DNA of 64,000 nucleotides from assembly GCA_022571985.1 (NCBI GenBank), contig JACZWU010000002.1:62001-126000 (forward strand), written 5' to 3'. This DNA is from Candidatus Zixiibacteriota bacterium. GTDB taxonomy: Bacteria; Zixibacteria; MSB-5A5; GN15; FEB-12. How positions within the stretch are numbered: the stretch's first letter is position 1; the number at the start of each line of letters is the position of its first letter. Positions 7,741 through 16,409 of this stretch are shown in pieces. The notes beneath the pieces are model-generated. The model made no database searches, was not told the origin of the DNA, and saw only the letters and a program-made list of their open reading frames with translations. Both the position numbers and the translations under genes were made by a program.

Positions 7741-9183
7741 ATGCCAGCCGCACAAAAACTATCTTTATGGTCGCAGCTTTCGTCGCTTAATCGTCCTTTC
7801 TGGATGGTCAATCTGATGGAGATATTTGAGCGGGCCGCTTATTACGGCGTGCGAGTAGTTCTCCCAATTTATATAGCTCAAGCCGATGAAATCGGTGGGC
7901 TGCATTTTACTCAGATAGAAAAAGGATTAATATATACCATCTGGGCACTTGTAGAATCTTTGACTCCTCTTATTTCAGGTGGTTTTGCCGACCGCTATGG
8001 ATACAAGAAAACTATCACGTTCAGCGTGGCCGTAAAAATTATCGGTTATATCCTGATGGCGACTCAGCGCGAGTTCTGGCCGTTTCTATTCGGCTGCAGT
8101 GTGCTGGCTTTGGGAACTGCTACTTTCAAACCGGGTGTGCAGGCGACGATGTGCCAGACAATGACCAGGCAGAATTCTTCGGTCGGCTGGGGCACGTTTT
8201 ATATGCTGGTTAATATCGGCGCGTTTCTGGGACCGCCGATTGCGCATTTTTTATACGGCATTTCATGGTCGACACTTTTCTATGGCTGTGCGGCGCTGGT
8301 ATCGCTGAACTTTTTGCTGCTGTTTACTTACAAAGACCCGCCCACCGGAGGCGAAGACCAGGGCAGCGTCATTCAGGTAATCATAAACACTATTAAAAAT
8401 CTTTTTAATCCGAGACTGATTGTCTTCATTCTTATCACATCGGGTTTCTGGCTGATGCTGATGCAACTCTTTGACATGATGCCCAACTTTATCGTCGACT
8501 GGGTAGACAGTTCACAAATGGTCAGCGACTTAAACCTTCCCGAATATATGCTTCAGACAAATTCCGCTCGCGGAGCGCAAGTTTCACAGGAGTGGCTGAT
8601 AAATGCCAACGCCGGCCTGATAGTCCTGACGGTAGTTATCATCTCAGCCATGGTAGCGCGCATGAGACGAGTTTTGTCAATTACGCTGGGCATCACTATA
8701 GCCTCAGCAGGTTTAATCGTAGCCGGTTATACAACTTCCGGTTATGTTTGTCTGGCGGGTATTCTTATATTCTCAGTCGGTGAAATGCTGGCCTCGCCCA
8801 AGATGCAGGATTATCTCGGTGTCATAGCACCTGACGGTCAAAAGGGATTGTACATGGGCTATGTTAATATTCCGCGCGCGCTGGGCTGGGGGCTGGGTTC
8901 TTTTTGGGCCGGTACTGTCTATGATAAAATGGGCGACAAAGCCAATCTGGCGATCGACTACCTGGCCGCAAATTATAATATCACGGGCATAGAGCGGACT
9001 GAAGCGATGACCATGCTTATCGAAGTCACCGGCCTTGATGCAGCGGCAGCTACTAAGATGCTCTGGGAAACTTACGACCCATTTACGCTGTGGTTTCCGT
9101 TTGCAGCGGTTGGTTTAGTCTCTGCAGTCGGGATGTTCTTTTATTCTAAGTGGGTCAAGCAACACGCGACTGCTGATGCGTAG
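7741..9183 (+). CDS. MFS peptide transporter, POT/PTR2-like
   Basis: About 480 residues with around 12-14 hydrophobic segments. After WMVNLMEIFERAAYYGVR comes the usual transmembrane series; the ExxER(F)xYYG pattern (EIFERAAYYG) is the proton-coupling motif of the proton-dependent oligopeptide transporter family, and GGFADRYGYKK is the MFS loop 2-3 motif. Likely imports di/tripeptides with protons. A long periplasmic insertion around residues 255-300 (MPNFIVDWVDSSQM onward) is unusual for bacterial POTs, as is the loop YLAANYNITGIERTEAM near the C-terminus. ATG 7741 is preferred to an upstream TTG at 7687, which lies in repeat DNA. It fits the two peptidases at 10.5 and 17.4 kb. Confidence 0.82.
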   Translation: MPAAQKLSLWSQLSSLNRPFWMVNLMEIFERAAYYGVRVVLPIYIAQADEIGGLHFTQIEKGLIYTIWALVESLTPLISGGFADRYGYKKTITFSVAVKIIGYILMATQREFWPFLFGCSVLALGTATFKPGVQATMCQTMTRQNSSVGWGTFYMLVNIGAFLGPPIAHFLYGISWSTLFYGCAALVSLNFLLLFTYKDPPTGGEDQGSVIQVIINTIKNLFNPRLIVFILITSGFWLMLMQLFDMMPNFIVDWVDSSQMVSDLNLPEYMLQTNSARGAQVSQEWLINANAGLIVLTVVIISAMVARMRRVLSITLGITIASAGLIVAGYTTSGYVCLAGILIFSVGEMLASPKMQDYLGVIAPDGQKGLYMGYVNIPRALGWGLGSFWAGTVYDKMGDKANLAIDYLAANYNITGIERTEAMTMLIEVTGLDAAAATKMLWETYDPFTLWFPFAAVGLVSAVGMFFYSKWVKQHATADA

Positions 9184-9227
9184 GAAGAAAAGTGAATCTC
9201 ATTTGTATCTCCAGCGAAGGCTGAAAT

Positions 9228-9266
9228 CCATTTCCGTGGGCGGCAGATGTCCTCATCTGCCCCATT
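9228..9266. repeat. Dispersed repeat 'GTGGGCGGCAGA' module
   Basis: TTCCGTGGGCGGCAGATG, then TCCTCATCTGCCCC: an inverted repeat GGCAGATG / CATCTGCC forming a short hairpin. Related copies occur at 10180-10204, 19080-19113 and 43630-43640. Confidence 0.65.
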
Positions 9267-9316
9267 GATTGAAACCCACCAAAATGGTGGGCCACCTAGC
9301 GATCATGACTGTTTTT

Positions 9317-9407
9317 ATTTTGTCATTCTCGCGCAGGCGGGAATCCATCTTTTACAATCGTCATCCTTCGACTCCCACGGGACATTGTCCGCTCAGGATG
9401 ACGAGTA
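9317..9407. repeat. Composite dispersed repeat
   Basis: Two modules side by side: GTCATTCTCGCGCAGGCGGGAATCCATC (a degenerate relative of the 56-nt element at 21902) and CATCCTTCGACTCCCACGGGACATTGTCCGCTCAGGATG, which is a hairpin (CATCCT / AGGATG). Confidence 0.6.
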
Positions 9408-9465
9408 ATAGTATGATTCAAGTAACGTCAGAATTGCAAAAGGGTATTGCCACTTGCTCAAGTCT

Positions 9466-10173
9466 ATGAACAAAGAAACAGATGGATATCTAAGCGTTTT
9501 TGGAACAGCACTTCTTCAGTCGATTGTAGACTTGTGGGAAAAGCTAGAAGAGAAGCCCGAAAAAAGACCGAATCAAGTTCAAACAAACGTGGTGGAGAAC
9601 GGATTGGCCATTGCCATTATAATTCTTACTATGGCAGTTGTTGAGTCTTTGCTAAATCGCACAAGATACATTATGCATTGCCGCAATATCCATAATATTC
9701 CCGAGAAAGAGAAAGAGTCATTAGTTAGCTTCTTTAGACTCAGATTCAAGAAACGTGGCCTTGCCAATAGACTGGAAGAATTGTACGTCATACGTGATGT
9801 TATTCTCCATAATCACATATGGGACGCAGAGGTTCATAGAGAAGGGAAATTAACATTTACCAAACCGCCAATACTCGTACTTGGACATGGAGACAAGAAA
9901 TTCAAAAAGGTCTTAAATATTAACAATCGGTGTTCAAAAATCCTGCGCCTCAATCTTTTCCCTACCCGAATTTCGCGAAGAGACGCAAGGAAAGTGCTTC
10001 GAGTAGCATATGATATTCTCTATTCTGTTGAATCCGTTGATCAAAATTATTGTGTGGTGAGTTGGATGTCGGTTATATATATGAAGAAAGGTATGGAATT
10101 TTCCGAATTTATACTTAGAATATCTGGTGAATACAGTGATCCAATTCCCATTGCTGAATTGGCACCTGAATAA
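9466..10173 (+). CDS. Uncharacterised protein with a HEPN-like Rx4H motif
   Basis: About 235 residues, mostly helical, with a hydrophobic helix GLAIAIIILTMAVVESLLN (about residues 47-65). The segment ELYVIRDVILHNHIW (about residues 105-119) has R-x4-H followed by N, the active-site pattern of HEPN ribonucleases, set in a helix as expected. HEPN proteins are often toxins or defence nucleases. No MNT/nucleotidyltransferase partner lies beside it. It sits alone between two blocks of dispersed repeats and is more AT-rich than its neighbours, which suggests acquired DNA. A TTG at 9454 has a better-placed AAGGG (9440-9444) and is an alternative start. The HEPN call is a motif-level inference. Confidence 0.55.
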   Translation: MNKETDGYLSVFGTALLQSIVDLWEKLEEKPEKRPNQVQTNVVENGLAIAIIILTMAVVESLLNRTRYIMHCRNIHNIPEKEKESLVSFFRLRFKKRGLANRLEELYVIRDVILHNHIWDAEVHREGKLTFTKPPILVLGHGDKKFKKVLNINNRCSKILRLNLFPTRISRRDARKVLRVAYDILYSVESVDQNYCVVSWMSVIYMKKGMEFSEFILRISGEYSDPIPIAELAPE

Positions 10174-10179
10174 TTCTGT

Positions 10180-10345
10180 GGACGGCAGATGTTCTCATCT
10201 GGCCAGATATATCAACCAACATTTTTACTCGTCACCCTGAGCCTGCCTCCTTGGTCCCGAGTGTTTTGAGGGGTCAAAGGGAGCGAGTGAGTAAGTAAGT
10301 ACTTGAGATATACAGCGCCTACTTCGACAAGCTCAGTATGACGCT
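10180..10345. repeat. Cluster of dispersed repeat modules
   Basis: Holds GTGGACGGCAGATGTTCTCATCTGG (10178-10202), then GTCACCCTGAGCCTGCC, a direct repeat GAGTAAGTAAGTACTTG and CTTCGACAAGCTCAGTATGACG (inverted copy of the TGAGCCTGTCGAAG module). No coding sequence. Confidence 0.55.
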
Positions 10346-10464
10346 GTATGTAGGCGAATATAATATAAGAACAATCGCCACAGTTTCCGCCTTACTACTT
10401 CTTGCATTTCCCTCGATTTTCCGCTATTTTCTCACTCTAACTCAATAACCAATAAGAGAAAAAT

Positions 10465-12285
10465 ATGACCATAGCAGCAGCTACCAAAATACCAGCAGCG
10501 CCAACCTGGGACTTAGACTCAATCTTTCCCGGTGGCAGTAGGTCCGAAGAATACAAAAAGTTCCGCGAACAGACTAAGGGCAGACTTGACGGTGCCAAAA
10601 AGTTAGTCGATTCGCTACCAGCCAATATTACAACAAACACGCTTAGCGTGTGGGTGGAGTTTGTGGAGAAACTGCAGGAATGCCAGTTGGATATCAGTCT
10701 GGTGCTTTCGTTTGCCAGCTGTCTGGGCTCGCAGAATGTCGAGGACAGTCTGGCTGATTCTATTTATGTCGAGGGTCTCGAAATTTATTCCGAATGGGAA
10801 AAAATAAAAGCCGAGCTGGAGTCGCTGGCAATAAAGCAGAGCGACGAAGACTGGGCGCTTTTGACATCGGATCCGAAAATTAACGAGGTCAAATTTTATC
10901 TCGACGAGATGCGTGATCTTGCCCGGAGCAAAATGCCTATTGAACAGGAAAAGCTGGCGCTGGATTTGTCTGTCAACGGTTACCATTCCTGGTATCAGTT
11001 ATATGAGAAAATGTCGGGCGAACTTCGGGTGGAGTATCAGGAGAACGGCAAGTCTGAGACTTTGTCACTGGGGCAGTTGGCCACCAAGTTTGCCAGTCCC
11101 GACCGTGCCATCAGACGGCAGGCCTTTGAAAAAATGACCGAAGCCTGGAAATCGCGTACTTCGCTGGCATCGATGGCCTTAAACAACATGAGCGGTTTCC
11201 GCTTAAGTCTTTACAAAAACAGAAACTGGAAATCGTACATGTACGAGCCGCTGCTGCTCACCCGCATGCAGGAGAAGACGCTTGATACTATGTGGAGCGT
11301 GATTGAAAAGAACATCTCGCGCCTGCAGCCGTATATAGACGCCAAGAAAAAGCTGCTCAATATCGACAAGTTTTGCTGGTACGATGAGTTCGCTCCCTGC
11401 GGCAAGGCCGATAAGCTGATTCCGTATGCCGAAGCTGCAGATTTTATTGTCGAAAAAACTCGTACGTTTTCGGATGACTTAGCTGATTTTTGCCGGATGG
11501 CCATCGATAAAGGCTGGATAGAAGCCGAAGACCGTGCCGGCAAACGAGGCGGCGGTTTTTGTACTGACCTGGGACCGCGCAAGCAAAGCCGCATTTTTAT
11601 GACTTACGCCGGCAGCTATGAAAATTTACTGACACTGGCGCACGAATTAGGTCACGCCTACCACGGCTACGTTTTAAAAGACCGACCGGTATTCGCTCAG
11701 GAATACCCGATGAACTTAGCAGAAACGGCGTCGATTTTTACCGAGTCATTAGTGACCGAGGCGGCACTGGCAGCCACCACCGACCCGCAGGAAAAGCTGA
11801 TGCTCTTAGACCAGAAACTTCAGAGTGCTTATATATTTTTCTGCAATCTGTACAGCCGCTATTTGTTTGACCGTTCTTTCTACGAAGAGCGCGCCAGAGG
11901 AATGGTCGAAGCCGACCGTTTGAGTGAACTGATGGTGACCGCCCAAAAAAGAGCTTATGGCAAGCTGCTGGATGAATCGGGACTCCATCCGCTGTTCTGG
12001 TGTTCAAAACTGCACTTTTATATTTCCGATACCCCGTTCTATAATTTCCCTTATACTTTTGGATTTCTTTTTTCTGCCGGTGTTTATGAGCAGTCCAAAA
12101 AAGAAGGCGCCGGATTTGCTGACAAGTACCGGGCACTGCTGGCCGATACCGGATCTATGACCACCGAGGCTGTTGCCCAAAAACATATGGGCGTTGATCT
12201 GACCAGAGATGATTTTTGGCAGGCTGCGGTCGATAACGCCCTGTCCGATATTGACGAGTTTGTTAAGTTAGCTTCTTCAATGTAA
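10465..12285 (+). CDS. pepF: Oligoendopeptidase F (M3 metallopeptidase)
   Basis: 606 residues, the usual length. Cytoplasmic zinc peptidase that cuts short peptides. The zinc site HExxH is LAHELGHAYHG (about residue 388), and the third ligand region is NLAETASIFTESLV about 25 residues later. The N-terminus APTWDLDSIFPGG is typical of PepF. AAGAG lies just before ATG 10465. The C-terminal half has YIFFCNLYSRYLFDRSFYEE and FYNFPYTFGFLFSAGVY, both typical of family M3B. It probably processes peptides brought in by the POT transporter 1.3 kb upstream; alkC follows after 15 bp. Confidence 0.95.
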   Translation: MTIAAATKIPAAPTWDLDSIFPGGSRSEEYKKFREQTKGRLDGAKKLVDSLPANITTNTLSVWVEFVEKLQECQLDISLVLSFASCLGSQNVEDSLADSIYVEGLEIYSEWEKIKAELESLAIKQSDEDWALLTSDPKINEVKFYLDEMRDLARSKMPIEQEKLALDLSVNGYHSWYQLYEKMSGELRVEYQENGKSETLSLGQLATKFASPDRAIRRQAFEKMTEAWKSRTSLASMALNNMSGFRLSLYKNRNWKSYMYEPLLLTRMQEKTLDTMWSVIEKNISRLQPYIDAKKKLLNIDKFCWYDEFAPCGKADKLIPYAEAADFIVEKTRTFSDDLADFCRMAIDKGWIEAEDRAGKRGGGFCTDLGPRKQSRIFMTYAGSYENLLTLAHELGHAYHGYVLKDRPVFAQEYPMNLAETASIFTESLVTEAALAATTDPQEKLMLLDQKLQSAYIFFCNLYSRYLFDRSFYEERARGMVEADRLSELMVTAQKRAYGKLLDESGLHPLFWCSKLHFYISDTPFYNFPYTFGFLFSAGVYEQSKKEGAGFADKYRALLADTGSMTTEAVAQKHMGVDLTRDDFWQAAVDNALSDIDEFVKLASSM

Positions 12286-12300
12286 CCTGGCGCGTTTTTT

Positions 12301-13425
12301 ATGCCGTCAAAACTAAATCGCAAAGAAAAACCGCGTCTCTGGAAAGACCATTTAAGCAAAGACGCGGTCTCAGTTTTCTCCAAATGCATCAAAGATGCCT
12401 ATTCCAAATTTGATCAGAAACAATATGCCAAAGCTGTCTTGTCAGATGGTTTTTTGAAGTTGGAGCTAAAAGAACGCTTGAATAAAATAGCCGAGTCGCT
12501 CAAAGGTTTTTTACCGGTCGACTATGACGCTGCTGTTCGAATACTAATCGAAGTTGCGCCGCATGTCGGCACTTTCGAGAACTGGGCTTTGACTATTTAT
12601 ATTGAAAAGTTCGGGCTCAAAGATTTTCGAGTTTCAGTCAATGCTTTAGAAGAGCTGACCAGGTACGGTACCAGCGAATTTGCTATCCGGCCGTTTATAA
12701 TTCATCAGACGGCCAGGATGCTCCCGATTCTGATCAAGTGGACTAAGAGCGATAACGAGCATATCAGGAGACTGGCTGCCGAGGGCAGCCGTCCGCGCGG
12801 AGTCTGGGTGGCGCATATCGACGCTTTCAAAAAAGATGCGCGTCCTGTGATTAAAATACTTGAAAAGCTAAAAGCCGACGATTCACTTTATGTCCGCAAA
12901 GCTGTGGCTAATAACTTAAACGATATTTCCAAAGAACACCCGGACTTAGTAGCTAGTACCTGCAAAAAATGGCAAAAAGCGGGCGATGCTCGTACCGATT
13001 GGATTATCAAGCATGGCTGTCGCACACTGATCAAAAATGGTCACCCGCTGGCGATGAGCCTGTTTGGCTTTGCCAAAAAGCCAAATGTAAGAATTAAGTT
13101 GTTTTCGATCAAACCGGCCAAAGTCAAAATTGGTGACAGTGGCGTGGCCACTTTGGTTTTGAAGTTGAGTACAGATCAAAAATCTAAGCAGAAACTCTCG
13201 GTTGATTACAAAGTATATTTTGTATCAAAGAACGGTTCTAAGAATAAGAAATTGTTTAAGTGGGCGGTAAAATCAATTGATAGTCAAAACGATTTAACTT
13301 TAGAGAAAAAGCAGTTGTTCAAAGACCAGCTTACCCGCAAGCATTTCCCGGGAGCGCATAAGATAGAAGTATTGATAAATGGTGAAGTTGTGGCAAGTAA
13401 GAGCGTAGTGTTATCGTCACCCTGA
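12301..13425 (+). CDS. alkC: AlkC-type DNA alkylation repair glycosylase (HEAT-like repeats plus Ig-like tail)
   Basis: 374 residues. Removes alkylated bases such as 3-methyladenine. The HEAT-like repeat core runs to about residue 260; the diagnostic block is HIRRLAAEGSRPRGVW, followed by LKADDSLYVRKAVANNLNDI. Residues about 265-374 (VRIKLFSIKPAKVKIGD to EVLINGEVVASKSVVL) look like an Ig-like beta domain, as reported for one AlkC subtype. The ATG is 15 bp after pepF with only a weak Shine-Dalgarno, so it is likely translated from the pepF transcript. No ada-type regulator is nearby. Confidence 0.88.
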   Translation: MPSKLNRKEKPRLWKDHLSKDAVSVFSKCIKDAYSKFDQKQYAKAVLSDGFLKLELKERLNKIAESLKGFLPVDYDAAVRILIEVAPHVGTFENWALTIYIEKFGLKDFRVSVNALEELTRYGTSEFAIRPFIIHQTARMLPILIKWTKSDNEHIRRLAAEGSRPRGVWVAHIDAFKKDARPVIKILEKLKADDSLYVRKAVANNLNDISKEHPDLVASTCKKWQKAGDARTDWIIKHGCRTLIKNGHPLAMSLFGFAKKPNVRIKLFSIKPAKVKIGDSGVATLVLKLSTDQKSKQKLSVDYKVYFVSKNGSKNKKLFKWAVKSIDSQNDLTLEKKQLFKDQLTRKHFPGAHKIEVLINGEVVASKSVVLSSP

Positions 13426-13640
13426 GCCTGTCGAAGGGTCGAAGTTTCCTCTTCATAGTGAGCGGAGTCGAAGTATGGCTAATTCATGGCGTTCAAATCT
13501 GTGGTCGTATCAACGACTGGATTCTCGCATGCGCAAGAATGACGGAAAAAACGGGAGTGACAAAAAGAGTAAATTCATCACTCTGAGCGGACAAGATCCC
13601 GAAGCGAAGTTGAGGGTGTCGAAGAATCGAAGGGCATGTG
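13411..13640. repeat. Dispersed repeat cluster after alkC
   Basis: CACCCTGAGCCTGTCGAAGG overlaps the alkC stop; then GAGCGGAGTCGAAGTATGG, GGATTCTCGCATGCGCAAGAATGACGG (hairpin ATTCTCGCATGCG / CGCAAGAAT) and CACTCTGAGCGGACAAGATC with GGGTGTCGAAGAATCG. Non-coding. Confidence 0.6.
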
Positions 13641-13653
13641 TCCGGAGTTGTTA

Positions 13654-14421
13654 TCAATAGGGTGCGCTTGACATTTCTAACCAAACTCCAGTTGTGGCAT
13701 CAACCACGCATCTCGCACGGTCCACGTCCTTATAAGTACCTCCGAATGTAGCCAAAGTAATTGGCACATCAATACACATGAAGTGCCATACGCCATTGAT
13801 TTCTCCATCAAGGTTTGTTTGCGTAATCAACTGAGCCATAATCACCTTTGCCGCCCATGGCATGCACCCAACTCCGACAAATACGGCATCAATGAATCGA
13901 ACTTCGGGCAAACCATCCAAGAAATCGTGAAATATCTCATTACTGAGGCGGACCTGTCCTTCTACTTTTTGTGCAGATACTTCAGGTAGTTGGATTGAGT
14001 CAAGATTGCTAGATGAAACAATTATTCTGAGAAGTTGGCCGGTTTTTGGGTCGAGAAGAATCTCGATGTCACGCAGATTCGTGACATTACTATCTTTCAA
14101 TAATAAAGGTCGTCGAAAATCAACGTCGGTATATACCACTCTCCAAATTTCTCTCCCGTTAATTCTGTTACTCAAAAACGGTGTCACATCACTATTTATT
14201 ATGACTTTCTCAACTTTGACGAAAGCAGCTGCAGTATGGGTACCAATTCTTGATTCAAGCCCTGTGAACTCCAACGCTCTCTTAGCAGCCTGTTCAGGTT
14301 TGTCAAGTCGCAATTGCCCCGTTTTCAAATTATCATTATTGGATTCAATTGTTTTCGGATTTTGCGACATCGTTGATATGCCACTAGATAAAAGTAAGAA
14401 TATTAGTGTAAGAGTTTTCAT
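13654..14421 (-). CDS. Exported protein of unknown function
   Basis: 255 residues. The signal peptide MKTLTLIFLLLSSGISTMS suggests export. GAGGG lies 9 nt before the ATG. The middle contains REIWRVVYTDVDFRRP and EILLDPKTGQLLRIIV, which resembles the 'convert residue to current strand' pattern of PepSY-like protease-inhibitory domains. The end has VVDATTGVWLEMSSAP, a second copy of the same DxxTGxxL pattern. The similarity is only pattern-level. It is flanked downstream by repeat DNA and is not in an operon. Confidence 0.65.
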   Translation of the reverse strand: MKTLTLIFLLLSSGISTMSQNPKTIESNNDNLKTGQLRLDKPEQAAKRALEFTGLESRIGTHTAAAFVKVEKVIINSDVTPFLSNRINGREIWRVVYTDVDFRRPLLLKDSNVTNLRDIEILLDPKTGQLLRIIVSSSNLDSIQLPEVSAQKVEGQVRLSNEIFHDFLDGLPEVRFIDAVFVGVGCMPWAAKVIMAQLITQTNLDGEINGVWHFMCIDVPITLATFGGTYKDVDRARCVVDATTGVWLEMSSAPY

Positions 14422-14510
14422 TCGATTTAACCCTCTAATATGTAAATTTCGTTCTAGCTTACAACTCAGAGACGATATTGGGTTGCACTATGTGCAGTTG
14501 ATGTATGACG

Positions 14511-15371
14511 CTATAACTTAGCTATCTTCCTCAGCTTCCGGCGGAACTCGCGGGCCTCGCGTTTGGACAGACCCTGCTTCTCAAGCTCTTCAATCTCCGG
14601 CAAAAAGTCAGCAAGCCGGTCTTTGAGCACATTCACCTCGCTGCCTGAGAAGCTAAAAGAATTAATGCGGTAATCCATAAAGGCTTCGAATGCCACAGGA
14701 CAAACCGCCTTGACCATATCGGCCATCACCTCGGCATAAACCCGAATCTCTTTTTGGGCGTGGTCGTCCATGCGCAGAGCCAGAAAATGAAACAAATTGT
14801 GCAAATCAATTTTCCAGTACCACTCGGTGTATAGTGAAATCGGCAGATCTATGCGCGCCAGTTCGCGCGCCAGACCGGTTTCGAGAATTTCCTGATACTG
14901 GTCATAAGATTTGCGGTTAGTCTCTTTTAGCTGTCCGATAAATTTTTGTTTGAGCTCGTCCGGGACTTCCTCTTTTGATCTGCCCTGCTTGTTGACTGTC
15001 GACTGAAAGCGGATATCCTCAGGTTTGGGCAGGTAAAATTCTTCTTTCATGACCGAATAGCGCCCGGAGTATTCGTTGACATTGGCCGAGCGGTGGCGAA
15101 TCCACTGCCGCGCCACAAATATGGGCAGCTTGACATGAAACTTAAACTCAACCATTTCAAGCGGGGTGGTGTGGCGGTGGCGCATCAGGTAGCGGATAAG
15201 CCCGCGGTCTTCGGAAACTTTCTTGGTGCCGGCGCCATAGCTGACTCTGGCCGCCTGGACAATGGCGTCATCGGAGCCCATATAATCGACCAAGCGCACA
15301 AAGCCATGGTCTAAGACCTTAAATTCTTTGTCTAATAAAGCCTCAGCTTTTTTGTTTATCTCATGTGGCAT
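14511..15371 (-). CDS. thyX: Flavin-dependent thymidylate synthase
   Basis: 286 residues. Makes dTMP from dUMP with FAD, NADPH and methylenetetrahydrofolate. The ThyX motif RHRxxSxNxxSxR is present as RHRSANVNEYSGRYS (about residue 93). The N-terminal core VRLVDYMGSDDAIVQAARVSYG and the flavin-contacting HRHTTPLEMVEFKFHVKLP are typical. The C-terminal REAREFRRKLRKI is extra. No thyA is seen in the window. It is divergent from the PRTase gene at 15531. Confidence 0.96.
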   Translation of the reverse strand: MPHEINKKAEALLDKEFKVLDHGFVRLVDYMGSDDAIVQAARVSYGAGTKKVSEDRGLIRYLMRHRHTTPLEMVEFKFHVKLPIFVARQWIRHRSANVNEYSGRYSVMKEEFYLPKPEDIRFQSTVNKQGRSKEEVPDELKQKFIGQLKETNRKSYDQYQEILETGLARELARIDLPISLYTEWYWKIDLHNLFHFLALRMDDHAQKEIRVYAEVMADMVKAVCPVAFEAFMDYRINSFSFSGSEVNVLKDRLADFLPEIEELEKQGLSKREAREFRRKLRKIAKL

Positions 15372-15530
15372 AGAATTGAGAATATAGGTTAACTTGGTCG
15401 AGCAGGCAATATTAATAGGATTACCAATTTTTCAGTTTGAGCTTGAAATGTGATTGACATTATATCCAAAGTTTTTATCAATACTGGGCAGTCATTTTAG
15501 TTTGTTAATGAAAATGAAGAGGGGAAAGCT

Positions 15531-16409
15531 GTGATACCAAGGTCAGGAACCAGCAGAAGGCAGCTAAAATATTTTAGTTTTGACCAAACTGAAAATCATG
15601 ACTGGATTATGGTCGTCCCAAAATACTATGCTGATCTATTTTCTCTCGAAGAACCTGAAATCCTGAAGAAATCCAACACGGGCTGGCGAGTCTCCAGGAA
15701 CCCGCGTCAGAAGTTCGCTTTTTTCAAAGAATTGGAACAGAGTGAAATAGGCAGGGTAGAATCATTTCTGAAGGAATATGAAAAATGGATAATCCTGGAC
15801 TTGAATGAACATATCACAAGTAGTTTCACAGACGAGCTGGATTTTTGTCTTGCACTTGGCTGGCCAGCAGAGAATCCAAAAGAATTGAGTATGAAAAACA
15901 GAAGCCGTATAGGTGAGCTGGTATATCAAGCTAAGTATAAGAGGAAAATGAACAAGGCGAATGAACTAGCAATAGAGTTAAGTAAGGCAGTAAAACGTAT
16001 TTCGAAGGGCAAAACCAGAGGTCCAATAAGTATTAGTTTCGTGCCCAGTGATAGTTATGAAGATTTTTATTTGCCCAAATACCTGGCGGAAAAGCTGGCT
16101 GCTGACAATTCTCTATCACGAATCCGAGATTCAAGCAATCCATATATAGAGTCGCGGATAACCACAAAATTATACAAACTTAAAAACATATCGATTAAGT
16201 CAAAGTTGTTCGTTTGCAAAGAATTATATGCTAACAATAGAGTCTCGCTTGCGAACTCTGTTAAAGGATACAATATTGTAATAATTGATGATTTTTATCA
16301 ATCTGGAACTACTATGTGGTCTTATGCAAAATTTCTGAAAGACAAAGGTGCAACGACAGTTTTTGGCTTGGCTTGTGAAAAAAACTTCAGAGATAGTGAT
16401 AACATATGA
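15531..16409 (+). CDS. Phosphoribosyltransferase-fold protein coupled to a DprA-like gene
   Basis: 292 residues from GTG 15531, with GAGGGG 8 nt upstream. The C-terminal half is a type I PRTase: the PRPP-binding motif is IVIIDDFYQSGTTMWSYA (about residues 249-266), followed by LKDKGATTVFGLACEK. The N-terminal 110 residues (FDQTENHDWIMVVPKYYADLF onward) have no domain I recognise. The stop overlaps the next start (ATGA at 16406-16409), so the pair is translationally coupled. Comparative genomics links PRTase and SLOG/DprA-like domains to nucleotide-centred conflict systems, so a defence or signalling role is possible. It could also serve DNA uptake, as ComF-type PRTases do. AT-rich relative to neighbours. 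Confidence 0.75.
   Translation: MIPRSGTSRRQLKYFSFDQTENHDWIMVVPKYYADLFSLEEPEILKKSNTGWRVSRNPRQKFAFFKELEQSEIGRVESFLKEYEKWIILDLNEHITSSFTDELDFCLALGWPAENPKELSMKNRSRIGELVYQAKYKRKMNKANELAIELSKAVKRISKGKTRGPISISFVPSDSYEDFYLPKYLAEKLAADNSLSRIRDSSNPYIESRITTKLYKLKNISIKSKLFVCKELYANNRVSLANSVKGYNIVIIDDFYQSGTTMWSYAKFLKDKGATTVFGLACEKNFRDSDNI

Noticed and set aside
9269-9469. Short open frames in repeat DNA (also 13475-13660, 30803-31127, 31461-31688)
   Set aside because: They run through dispersed repeats, have no ribosome binding sites and encode repeat-derived translations.
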